This document shows positions 50,216 through 57,592 of a DNA stretch of 64,000 bases, piece by piece (position 1 is the first letter of the stretch; every line of letters begins with the position of its first letter). The DNA is taken from the NCBI RefSeq assembly GCF_021245725.1, contig NZ_JAJGSX010000007.1:248001-312000 (forward strand), written 5' to 3'. Made by a program: the position numbers and the translations under genes. The DNA is from Pseudonocardia sp. TRM90224. GTDB lineage: Bacteria > Actinomycetota > Actinomycetes > Mycobacteriales > Pseudonocardiaceae. A model generated the notes under the pieces. That model did not search any database and had not been told where the DNA came from. It worked only from the letters and a program-made list of their open reading frames with translations.

Positions 50216-51074
50216 TGACCGCGACGACGGTCGTCCCCCGTCGGATCTCGTCGTCGGCGATGCACGCGAAGATCCCGAAGAGCATCTTCGCCACGTAGAC
50301 CATTTCGAGCTCGATGCCGTGGCGCTCGGCGAAGTCATCGGCGAAGGCAACGAGCTCGGGCGTTCGCTTGGCGAAGCCGCCGAAGTGAAACCGATGGTCG
50401 ATATCCCAGTTCTGCAGAACGCTTCCGACAGCGGCTGCCTGCAGCGCGCCGACATCGGCACCGAGCGACGTGACACCTCGAAGAACCGAGAATCCGCGTG
50501 CTCGTTGGCCGCTCCCGAGCCCGGCTGCCAGCCCGGCAAGGGTTCCTCCGGTGCCGACGGGGCAACAGATGAGGTCAAATGGCTGGTCGATCTCGGATAC
50601 GAGCGCGGCACAACCCGGGATGGCGAACGGTGTCGATCCACCCTCCGGAACGACGTAGACCGATCCGAACCGTTCGCGTAGATCAGTCAGGAACGCCGGG
50701 TCGTGCTTCTGCCGATATTCGGTGCGAGACACGTAGTGCAGCTGCATCCCGAGCTCGATCGCCCTGTCGAGCGACGCGTTGGTCGGACGCTCCTCGCCAC
50801 GAACCACTCCGATGGTCCGGAAGCCGAACTCACGTCCAGCCGCCGCCACCGCTCGGATGTGGTTGGAGTACGCACCCCCGAAGGTCAAGAGAGTCGATGC
50901 CCCGGACCGCTGCGCATCCGTGATCAGGTGGGCCAGCTTCCGCCACTTGTTGCCGCTGAGATCGGTGCCGATCAGATCGTCACGTTTGACGAGTAGCCGC
51001 ACCCCGCGCAGCCGCTCGTCGCGCACCTCCTGAAGCGGCGACGGCAGCCTGAGATCCACGCCCGACACGGACAC
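50151..51074 (-). CDS. PLP-dependent ACC deaminase / D-cysteine desulfhydrase family protein with altered C-terminus
   Basis: About 307 residues of fold-type II PLP enzyme: the PLP lysine is in DLSGNKWRK near residue 38, with TFGGAYSNH, VPEGGSTPFA and PVGTGGTLAGLAAG. Members deaminate 1-aminocyclopropane-1-carboxylate or release sulfide from D-cysteine. The usual C-terminal HTGG-x-x-G motif is replaced by ITGAPYPDRHRR and a Ser/Arg tail, which overlaps the HTH gene by 65 bp. The start (GTG 51074) is approximate. It may be inactive or retargeted. Confidence 0.78.
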   Translation of the reverse strand: MSVSGVDLRLPSPLQEVRDERLRGVRLLVKRDDLIGTDLSGNKWRKLAHLITDAQRSGASTLLTFGGAYSNHIRAVAAAGREFGFRTIGVVRGEERPTNASLDRAIELGMQLHYVSRTEYRQKHDPAFLTDLRERFGSVYVVPEGGSTPFAIPGCAALVSEIDQPFDLICCPVGTGGTLAGLAAGLGSGQRARGFSVLRGVTSLGADVGALQAAAVGSVLQNWDIDHRFHFGGFAKRTPELVAFADDFAERHGIELEMVYVAKMLFGIFACIADDEIRRGTTVVAVITGAPYPDRHRRSSSAPTVRS

Positions 51075-51226
51075 CGCGCCAGAGTAAGCCGGTGAAGGCT
51101 GCGTCGGCGCCGTCGCGAGCGTCACCGGCCGAGCCGGTGGGCGTGTGCCGGTTCGTCCAGTGAGGATCGTGTGCGGGGTTGGTGAAGACCCGCCCGATCG
51201 GCGCCCGCGCGGCACATCATGCCGGT

Positions 51227-51928
51227 GTGACGTGGCAACAGGAGTTCGAAGCGGCGGCGGCCGCGCGACCGGCTGACCCCGACTGGACCCGCGGGGCGCA
51301 CCTGCAGTCCGCGCTCGCGGCGAGCCTGCAGCGGTTCCAGGTCGGCGAGGCCGGCGACGGCGCGAACCTGATCGGCAAGGCCGACCGGGCAGGCGACCCC
51401 GGCTACGCCGCCGCCGTCCGGCTGTTCGTCGCGGAGGAGCAGAACCACGCCCGGATGCTCGGGCTGCTGCTGGACGCCGGGGGTGTGCCGCTGATCGGGT
51501 CGCACTGGTCCGACGCGGTTTTCGTCGCTCTGCGCAGGTCGTTGGGGCTGCGGACGGAGCTGATGGTCCTGATGGTCGCGGAGGTCATCGCGCTGCGCTA
51601 CTACCGGGCACTGCGCGACGGGGCGCCCGACCCGCTCGTGCGCGAGGTCAGCGGGCGGATCCTCGCCGACGAGGAGCGGCACGTGCCCTTCCACGTCGAC
51701 CGGTTGCGAGCCGGGTTCGCGACGCTGCCGGTGCCGGCGCGGGTGGTCGTCGTCGCTGGGTGGTGGGTGCTGTTCTGCGGGGCTGCCGTCGTCGTCGCGT
51801 GGGACCACGGGCCGGCGCTCGTCGCGACCGGGGTGCGGCGGCGCGGGTTCCTCCGCGACGTCGTGGGGTTGGTGCGGAGGGTGGTCGCGGACGTGTTCGC
51901 CGTGCGCGCGCCGGCCGGGGCGCGGTGA
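51227..51928 (+). CDS. Ferritin-like di-iron protein
   Basis: About 233 residues. Two ExxH motifs of a ferritin-like four-helix bundle are visible, EEQNHARML near residue 68 and DEERHVPFH near 148, followed by a hydrophobic segment (VVVVAGWWVLFCGAAVVVAW) that could anchor it. GTG 51227 chosen over a TTG at 51179. Actinobacterial relatives have no settled substrate; oxidase or hydroxylase chemistry is possible. Confidence 0.75.
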   Translation: MTWQQEFEAAAAARPADPDWTRGAHLQSALAASLQRFQVGEAGDGANLIGKADRAGDPGYAAAVRLFVAEEQNHARMLGLLLDAGGVPLIGSHWSDAVFVALRRSLGLRTELMVLMVAEVIALRYYRALRDGAPDPLVREVSGRILADEERHVPFHVDRLRAGFATLPVPARVVVVAGWWVLFCGAAVVVAWDHGPALVATGVRRRGFLRDVVGLVRRVVADVFAVRAPAGAR

Positions 51929-51984
51929 GCGCGCCCGCCATGGACGAGGTGCCGCAGGCGCGAGCGGTGGTGGCCAGCCGGGAT

Positions 51985-52058
51985 GTGTGTGTTCCGCACG
52001 CAAGGGCAGGAAAGCCACTTTCCGGCCCCCACAGGGCAGGAAAGTGGCTTTCCTGCCC
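51985..52058. repeat. Intergenic palindrome A4
   Basis: Family A copy: small hairpin GTGTGTG-ttc-CGCACGC (with G-T wobbles), then 19-bp arms 52004-52022 / 52040-52058; the loop has diverged (CGGCCCCCACAGGGCAG type). It shares a convergent gap with element D. Confidence 0.85.
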
Positions 52059-52098
52059 TCCCCGACCCCTGGGTGAGCTGCCCCGGCCGCCCGGAAAC

Positions 52099-52149
52099 GA
52101 ACGAACGGCACTCTCGTCCAATAGGTATGGACGAAAGTGCCGTTCGTTC
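52099..52149. repeat. Intergenic palindrome D
   Basis: A fourth palindrome type: arms 52099-52120 (GAACGAACGGCACTCTCGTC then CA) and 52128-52149, 22 bp with one mismatch, 7-nt loop ATAGGTA. It stands 40 bp after A4 in the same gap between ends 51928 and 52194. Confidence 0.85.
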
Positions 52150-52193
52150 ACCGACCCAACCGCGGCCGTACACCCGAGCCGAGCGCCGAGGCG

Positions 52194-53324
52194 CTAGCCG
52201 GCCAGCCTGGCCGGGTCCAGGTGGCCGATCGGGAGGTCCGTGCCGCCCGTGCTCGCCAGCTGCGCTGCGATCTCGCCGAACACGGTCGACATCTTGAACC
52301 CGTGCCCGGAGAACGCGCCGCACAGCCAGACGTTGCCGGTGCCGGGGAGCCGGCCGAGCAGGCCGTGCCCGTCGCTGGTGAAGGCCTCGGGGTGGGTGGA
52401 CACCCGCAGCGGCGTCGGGACGAGGCCCGGCAGCCACTCGGCAACCGCGGCGTCGACCCGTTCGGTCACCGATGGTGGCACGTTCCGGTCGAACGTGTCG
52501 GCGTCGTGCAGCTGCCGGACACCGCCCTCCGGCGACACCTTCACCAGGCCGCCGTCGAGCGTCGGGAACCCGTAGATCGAGCGGCCGCCGCCGATGTCCC
52601 TGATGAAGATCGGGAACCGGTCGGCGGTGTACGCGCCGGCGTCCAGGGCGAAGTACCAGGCCAGCAGCAGCTGCTCGACGCGGACGTGCCCGGCGAGCTG
52701 CGGCGCGAACCTCGCCGTCCACGGGCCCGGCGCGACGATCACCTGCTCGACCGTGTACGCCCGGCCCCCGGCGTGCACGGTGACCAGGCCGTCTCCGGGG
52801 TCGACCGCGTCGACCCGGCACGACGGGACGACCGTCGCCCCACGCGCCTGCGCGCACCGCACGGCAGCGAGGACCGCGAACTCCGGCCGGAGGAACCCGG
52901 CCCACTCGTCCAGGAAGCCGATCTCACCAGGCCCGACGCGGTGCTGCGGGAACCGGGCGGCCATCGCGGAGTCGTCGAGCACCTCGTGCGGCAGGTCGTA
53001 CTGCTCGGCGCTGGCCGTGATGTTCGCGAGCATGTCCGAGCCGGGCGCGCCGATCATCAGCCCGCCGGTCAGCGTGAGCAGCCGCGCTCCCGACTCCTCC
53101 TCCAACTCCCGCCACAGCTGCCTGGCACGCAGCAGCAGCGGGACGTACTGCGTGCCTTCGAGGTACGCAGTGCGGAAGATGCGCGACTCGCCGCCGGCGG
53201 CGGCACGGTCGTGGCCGGGGGTGAACTGCTCGAACCCGATCGCGCGCACGCCGCGCTTCGCGAGCTGCCACAGCGCCATCGAACCGGTGCTGCCCAGACC
53301 GATCACAGCGACCTGCGCGTCCAT
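52194..53324 (-). CDS. FAD-dependent amine oxidase (SolA / monomeric sarcosine oxidase family)
   Basis: A 376-residue flavoprotein: QVAVIGLGSTGSMALWQLAKRG near residues 4-25 (FAD motif), ESRIFRTAYLEGTQYVPLLLRA, a central substrate domain, and a C-terminal LCGAFSGHGFKMSTVFGE containing the region that holds the flavin in this family (here F/K in place of the canonical Cys is worth checking). Members oxidise N-methyl amino acids. ATG 53324 chosen. It may join the nearby phosphonate genes. Confidence 0.86.
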   Translation of the reverse strand: MDAQVAVIGLGSTGSMALWQLAKRGVRAIGFEQFTPGHDRAAAGGESRIFRTAYLEGTQYVPLLLRARQLWRELEEESGARLLTLTGGLMIGAPGSDMLANITASAEQYDLPHEVLDDSAMAARFPQHRVGPGEIGFLDEWAGFLRPEFAVLAAVRCAQARGATVVPSCRVDAVDPGDGLVTVHAGGRAYTVEQVIVAPGPWTARFAPQLAGHVRVEQLLLAWYFALDAGAYTADRFPIFIRDIGGGRSIYGFPTLDGGLVKVSPEGGVRQLHDADTFDRNVPPSVTERVDAAVAEWLPGLVPTPLRVSTHPEAFTSDGHGLLGRLPGTGNVWLCGAFSGHGFKMSTVFGEIAAQLASTGGTDLPIGHLDPARLAG

Positions 53325-53404
53325 ACCGCTCCGTCCCCGCACTTCGACGACCTGATCAGCTCGATCATGCCTTCCCCGGACGACCCGCGGGATAACGTGC
53401 CGTC

Positions 53405-54172
53405 ATGACCGACGAGCTGGTGCACCTCGACGTCACCGACGGCATCGCGACGATCACGCTGGACTCCCCCGCCAACCGCAACGCGCTCTCCGCCCAGCTG
53501 CGCCGCGAGCTCCGCGACCACCTGGAGGCCGCGATCGGCGACCCGGGCGCGCGAGTGATCGTCCTGACCCACACCGGCACGGTGTTCTGCGCCGGGATGG
53601 ACCTCAAGGAGTCCCGCGGGGCCGACGCGCAGGCGCAGGGCGTCAAGGAGTTCCCGAGCGTGCTCGAGCGGCTTTGGTCGTCGCCGAAGCCGGTCGTCGC
53701 CAAGCTCGCGGGCCCGGCTCGGGCGGGCGGGGTCGGCATGGTCGCCGCGTGCGACATCGCCGTCGCCGATGCGGGGGCGACGTTCGCGTTCAGCGAGGTC
53801 CGCATCGGTGTCGTGCCGGCGATCATCTCCGTGACGGTGCTGCCGCGACTGCTCCCGCGTGCCGCGCACGAGCTGTTCCTCACCGGCGAGACGTTCGACG
53901 CCGACCGCGCCGTCCAGATCGGGCTGATCAACAGCGCGGTGCCGGGGTTCGACCTCGACACCGAGGTCGGCCGCTACGTCGAGATGCTGCGCCTCGGCGC
54001 ACCCGGCGCGCTCGCTGCGACGAAGGAGATGCTGCGCGCGCCGCGCCCCGACGCGATGGAGGAGCAGTTCGCCGAGATGAACGTGCTCTCCGCCCGTTTC
54101 TTCGCCGGCGAGGAGGGCCAGGAAGGCATGCGGGCGTTCGCGGAGAAGCGGAAGCCGAGCTGGGCGCAATAA
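53405..54172 (+). CDS. Enoyl-CoA hydratase/isomerase family protein
   Basis: A 255-residue crotonase-fold protein: PANRNALSAQLRRELRDHL, oxyanion-hole region TGTVFCAGMDLKE, PARAGGVGMVAACDIAVAD and FAFSEVRIGVVPA. Glu residues for hydration are not both evident, so isomerase, hydrolase or hydratase are open. It converges on the GntR gene with 6 bp between. Confidence 0.87.
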   Translation: MTDELVHLDVTDGIATITLDSPANRNALSAQLRRELRDHLEAAIGDPGARVIVLTHTGTVFCAGMDLKESRGADAQAQGVKEFPSVLERLWSSPKPVVAKLAGPARAGGVGMVAACDIAVADAGATFAFSEVRIGVVPAIISVTVLPRLLPRAAHELFLTGETFDADRAVQIGLINSAVPGFDLDTEVGRYVEMLRLGAPGALAATKEMLRAPRPDAMEEQFAEMNVLSARFFAGEEGQEGMRAFAEKRKPSWAQ

Positions 54173-54178
54173 CAGCGG

Positions 54179-54928
54179 CTAGCCGGACCGCACCATCGCC
54201 GCGCGCGACCGGGTATTGGTGATCGTCACCGTCGCGACGTCGGAGCGGTAGCGGTCGTCCGACCACTCCAGCGGCACCCCGGTCGAGCTGGCGGTCAGTC
54301 GCCGCTCCCGCAGCAGCGGGGCCCCTTCCGGCACGTCGAGCAGCCGCGCGTCCTCGGTGTCGGCCGCGATGGCGTCGAGCGTGTGCCGGGCCGCATGCAG
54401 GTCGGCGCCGCGCTCGATGAGGTAGGCGTAGATCGAACCGGCGTCGAGGTCGACGTCTAGCAGCGCCCTCCCGATCGAGGGAACGAACGTCGTGCGCTCC
54501 AGCATCGCCGGCACACCGTCGAGCAGCCTCAGCCGGACGAGCTGGACGGCCGGCGTGTCGGCGTCGAGGTGCAGGGCGGCGGCGACGGCGGGGTCGGGGC
54601 GGCGCACCGCGATCTCCTGCGTGCGCTGGCCGGGTGCACGCCCGATGAGCTGCGCCCATCGGGAGAACGACAGGAACGTCTCGAACGGCTGCGACGCCAC
54701 GGAGTCCAGTACAACCGCGCGCCGGCCCTGACCACCGCCGATCAGGCCCTCGTCACGCAGCGTCGCGAGCGCCTGCCGCACCGGCCCGCGGGAGGAGCCG
54801 AACTCGCGGCAGAGCTCCGACTCCGAAGGCATCGGGTCGCCGACCGCAAGCCGTCCCGAGCGGATGCGCCCTCGCAGCTCGGCAGCGAGCGCGGTGTGCA
54901 GAGGAGTCTCCACGGGCTGACCATACAA
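54179..54928 (-). CDS. GntR family regulator with UTRA effector domain
   Basis: A 249-residue HutC-type regulator. The winged helix (MPSESELCREFGSSRGPVRQALATLRDEGLI) spans about residues 33-64 and the UTRA domain follows, with PAVQLVRLRLLDGVPAMLERTTFVP. It is divergent from the FAD oxidoreductase and HAD genes with a perfect ACTTGTATCTACAAGT palindrome between. Likely a PhnF-like repressor of that pair; effector probably a phosphonate or phosphate-type ligand by inference. Confidence 0.88.
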   Translation of the reverse strand: MYGQPVETPLHTALAAELRGRIRSGRLAVGDPMPSESELCREFGSSRGPVRQALATLRDEGLIGGGQGRRAVVLDSVASQPFETFLSFSRWAQLIGRAPGQRTQEIAVRRPDPAVAAALHLDADTPAVQLVRLRLLDGVPAMLERTTFVPSIGRALLDVDLDAGSIYAYLIERGADLHAARHTLDAIAADTEDARLLDVPEGAPLLRERRLTASSTGVPLEWSDDRYRSDVATVTITNTRSRAAMVRSG

Positions 54929-54980
54929 GTTCGAGCGATCCGGTTCACGAGGACATGGCAGCGCAGGTGAATTGCCTATG

Positions 54981-54996
54981 ACTTGTATCTACAAGT
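54981..54996. promoter_or_regulatory. GntR operator candidate
   Basis: ACTTGTATCTACAAGT: the 7-bp arms ACTTGTA and TACAAGT are perfectly complementary around TC. A second TACAAGT half site at 54924-54930 overlaps the GntR start, suggesting autoregulation. Confidence 0.7.
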
Positions 54997-55035
54997 TGTT
55001 GACGCCGATCTCCGGCGGCTGCAACCCTCCTCCCC

Positions 55036-56142
55036 GTGAGCACGGATCTGGTTGTCGTCGGAGCCGGCATCGTCGGCCTCGCCCACGCCGTCGACGCCGT
55101 CGCCCGCGGTATGAGCGTCACCGTCGTGGAGCGCGACGAGCGCGCAGTCGGCGCCTCGGTCCGCAACTTCGGCCACGGCTGCCTCACCGCGCAGGTCGGC
55201 GACGCCTACGCGTTCGGCGGCCGAGCCCGCGGTACCTGGCTGCGGCTCGCCCGCGAAGCCGGCTTCTGGGCTGCCGAGTCCGGGACACTCGCGGTGGCGC
55301 GCTCCGCCGAGGAGATGGCCTGCATCAACGAGCTCGGCGAGCTTCGCGGCGCCGACGAGGTGGTGGCGCTGAGCGCAGCGGAGGTGGCCGAGCGGGTTCC
55401 GGTCGCCACCGCCGGACTGCACGGGGGCGCGTTCCTGCCCCGGGACATCCGGCTCGACCCGCGCGCCGCCGCGCCGGCGATCGCGGCGTGGCTCGCGGAC
55501 CAGCCTGGCGTTCGCATGCTGTGGTCCACGACCGTCACCGGCGTCGAGAGCGGCGGCGTGCGCACCCCACGTGGCGACATCGCAGGGCGCAACGTGGTGG
55601 TCTGCGCCGGCCACGACCTCGACCGGCTGCTGCCGGCCACGGCCGAAGAGGCCGGCATGCGGCGTTGCGGCCTGCAGATGATGCAGGTCAGGGCCCCCGG
55701 AGGGATCACCGTGCCGCCAGCCGTGCTGACGGGCTCGTCGCTGCTGCGCTACCCGGCGTTCAGCGCGACCGCAGGCGCCGCCGCGCTGCGCAAGAGGTGG
55801 GCGGAGGAACGCCCCGAGATGCTCGACGCCGGGATCAACCACATGCTCACCCAGCGTCCCGACGGCGACCTCGTCGTAGGCGACACCCACACCTACGCCA
55901 GGACTCTCGACCCGCTGCGCAGCGAGTCGCTCGACGAGCTGCTGCTCGCCGAGACCGCCGCGCTGCTCGGCGTCGACGAACTGCGGGTCGTGCACCGCTG
56001 GCAGGGCGTCTACGCCAGCGCCCCCGACGCCGAGTTCCTGCGAACGACGGTCGCGCCGGGCGTGACCGCGGTCGCGGTCACCGCCGGCATCGGCATGACC
56101 ACCGCGTTCGGGTTGGCCCCCGACGTGCTCGACACCCTCTGA
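55036..56142 (+). CDS. TIGR03364-type FAD-dependent oxidoreductase (phosphonate-linked)
   Basis: A 368-residue DAO-family flavoprotein: DLVVVGAGIVGLAHAVDAVARG near residues 4-25, SVRNFGHGCLT, a substrate domain, and YASAPDAEFL near the C-terminus. This sub-family is known to sit beside phosphonatase-like HAD genes and is thought to oxidise aminoalkylphosphonates or N-methyl forms. The next gene is the expected HAD hydrolase. GTG start at 55036. Confidence 0.85.
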   Translation: MSTDLVVVGAGIVGLAHAVDAVARGMSVTVVERDERAVGASVRNFGHGCLTAQVGDAYAFGGRARGTWLRLAREAGFWAAESGTLAVARSAEEMACINELGELRGADEVVALSAAEVAERVPVATAGLHGGAFLPRDIRLDPRAAAPAIAAWLADQPGVRMLWSTTVTGVESGGVRTPRGDIAGRNVVVCAGHDLDRLLPATAEEAGMRRCGLQMMQVRAPGGITVPPAVLTGSSLLRYPAFSATAGAAALRKRWAEERPEMLDAGINHMLTQRPDGDLVVGDTHTYARTLDPLRSESLDELLLAETAALLGVDELRVVHRWQGVYASAPDAEFLRTTVAPGVTAVAVTAGIGMTTAFGLAPDVLDTL

Positions 56143-56160
56143 CCAGCCGGGAGCCCCGTC

Positions 56161-56832
56161 ATGACGATCCAGCTCGTCGCGCTCGACATCGCAGGTACCA
56201 CGGTCGACGAGGGCGGCGCGGTGTACCGGCTGCTCGCCGAGGTCGTGCGCGACCACGAGCCCTCCGACGCCGACATCCGGCACTGGATGGGCGCCGACAA
56301 GCGCGAGGCCATCGCCGCACTGCTCGACGCCCCCGCCGCCACGGTCGAAGCCGTGCACACCGAGTTCGTCGAGCGGCTGGTCGCCGCATACGCCGCACAG
56401 CCGCCGCGTCCGCTGCCCGGCGTTCCGGCGGCGTTGGCCACGCTGCGCGCCGCCGGGGTGCTCGTCGCGCTCACCACCGGCTTCCGCCGTCCCGTCACCG
56501 AACCGCTGCTGGCGGCGGTGGGCTGGACGGTCGGGGAGCACCTCGACGCCGTCGTGTGCGCCAACGAGGTGGCCGCGGGCCGCCCGGCGCCGGACATGAT
56601 CCGGGAGGCGATGCGGCGCACCGGCGTCGACGATGCCGCAGCGGTCCTCGCCGCGGGCGACACCGTCCTCGACATCCGGGCCGGCCTCGCCGCAGGCGTC
56701 GGCATGGTCGTCGGCGTGCTGACCGGCGCCCAGACCGGCCCGGAGCTGGACGGGGCCGGCGCAACGCACGTCATCGCCGGCGTGGCGGAGCTCCCCGCGC
56801 TGCTCGGCCTGCCGAGCTCAACGCGCGGGTGA
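56161..56832 (+). CDS. Phosphonatase-like HAD hydrolase (PhnX-like, TIGR03351)
   Basis: A 223-residue HAD hydrolase: nucleophile Asp in LDIAGTTVDEGG near residue 9, cap domain with WMGADKREAI (a Lys in the position of the PhnX Schiff-base Lys), TTGFRRP, and GDTVLDIRAGLAAG. The DxAGTT variant is typical of phosphonoacetaldehyde hydrolases. It would cleave the C-P bond of an aldehyde made by the upstream oxidoreductase. Ends at palindrome A5. Confidence 0.86.
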   Translation: MTIQLVALDIAGTTVDEGGAVYRLLAEVVRDHEPSDADIRHWMGADKREAIAALLDAPAATVEAVHTEFVERLVAAYAAQPPRPLPGVPAALATLRAAGVLVALTTGFRRPVTEPLLAAVGWTVGEHLDAVVCANEVAAGRPAPDMIREAMRRTGVDDAAAVLAAGDTVLDIRAGLAAGVGMVVGVLTGAQTGPELDGAGATHVIAGVAELPALLGLPSSTRG

Positions 56833-56846
56833 GTGGGCGCCCGGGA

Positions 56847-56901
56847 GGGCAGGAAAGCCACTTTCCTGCCCTGTGAGGGCCGGAAAGTGGCTTTCCTGCC
56901 C
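56847..56901. repeat. Intergenic palindrome A5
   Basis: Family A copy with the 19-bp arms 56847-56865 / 56883-56901 but no small upstream hairpin; the loop carries a third CTTTCCTGCCC-like copy. It separates convergent ends at 56832 and 56928. Confidence 0.85.
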
Positions 56902-56927
56902 TCCCCCCGCACCGCACCCGCGTTCCG

Positions 56928-57518
56928 TCACCGCTTCCACGCTGGGTCGCGGCCCGCAGCGGCGAGCGCCTTCTCGAACGTGCTGGCGCCATCGGGCACG
57001 TCCACCTCGGCCGCCATCCAGCCGCCGTCGCGGCCCATAGGCGCGATCGCTGCGACGCCGCCGGCCACCTCGTCGGCCAGGTCCGGGGCAATGTCGAGGG
57101 TCTGGCCGGTGGCTGCCGCGACGTCCCAGCCGTGCACGGCGAACTCGGTGGTCATCATCGAACCCACGGCGGCCGCGGGCATCGCGCCGCCGCCGAAGGT
57201 GGTCTCACCCTCCCAGACCGACGGGTCGGCCCACGCCTTCGCGGTGGCCGCGCCCTGCTCGGCGACCAGGTCCGCCCACCGCTCCCGCGGCACGTCCACC
57301 AGGTACGGCGCGATGTCGGCCGCCTTCCACTCCGGCTCCCACTCCTGGCGCGCCGCCGCCCGCTGCGCGAGCAGCATGCCGAACCCGATGTGGCTGACGA
57401 CCTCGCCGACGGTGAACTCGGTGCACGGGCTCGGGTCGTCGTAGCGGGCGGGATCGGCCCCGCGGATCGCCGCGACGGCCACGTCGATGCTGGCGCTGAA
57501 ACTCTCTGCGTGATCCAT
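56928..57518 (-). CDS. TIGR03086 family protein (DinB/maleylpyruvate isomerase-like metal protein)
   Basis: A 196-residue protein of the actinobacterial TIGR03086 group: PCTEFTVGEVVSHIGFGM near residues 32-50 with a metal His, and EFAVHGWDVAAATGQ near 124. Related proteins are mycothiol-dependent metal enzymes. No operon partners; it is divergent from the sirtuin. Substrate unknown. Confidence 0.85.
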   Translation of the reverse strand: MDHAESFSASIDVAVAAIRGADPARYDDPSPCTEFTVGEVVSHIGFGMLLAQRAAARQEWEPEWKAADIAPYLVDVPRERWADLVAEQGAATAKAWADPSVWEGETTFGGGAMPAAAVGSMMTTEFAVHGWDVAAATGQTLDIAPDLADEVAGGVAAIAPMGRDGGWMAAEVDVPDGASTFEKALAAAGRDPAWKR

Positions 57519-57592
57519 GTCCCCAGTCTTCCGCCGGGCCGGCGCGGCGTATTGGACGAACGCGACACCATCACCGCGGTTAGCCTGGAGGG

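Noticed and set aside
2424..56901. CRISPR array or tandem repeat array made of the palindromes
   Set aside because: The copies are single, far apart and at gene ends, without regular spacers or cas genes.
2424..56901. REP/BIME elements driven by a RAYT transposase
   Set aside because: Shape is similar, but no transposase of the RAYT (Y1) type or any other is in the window, so the link cannot be supported here.
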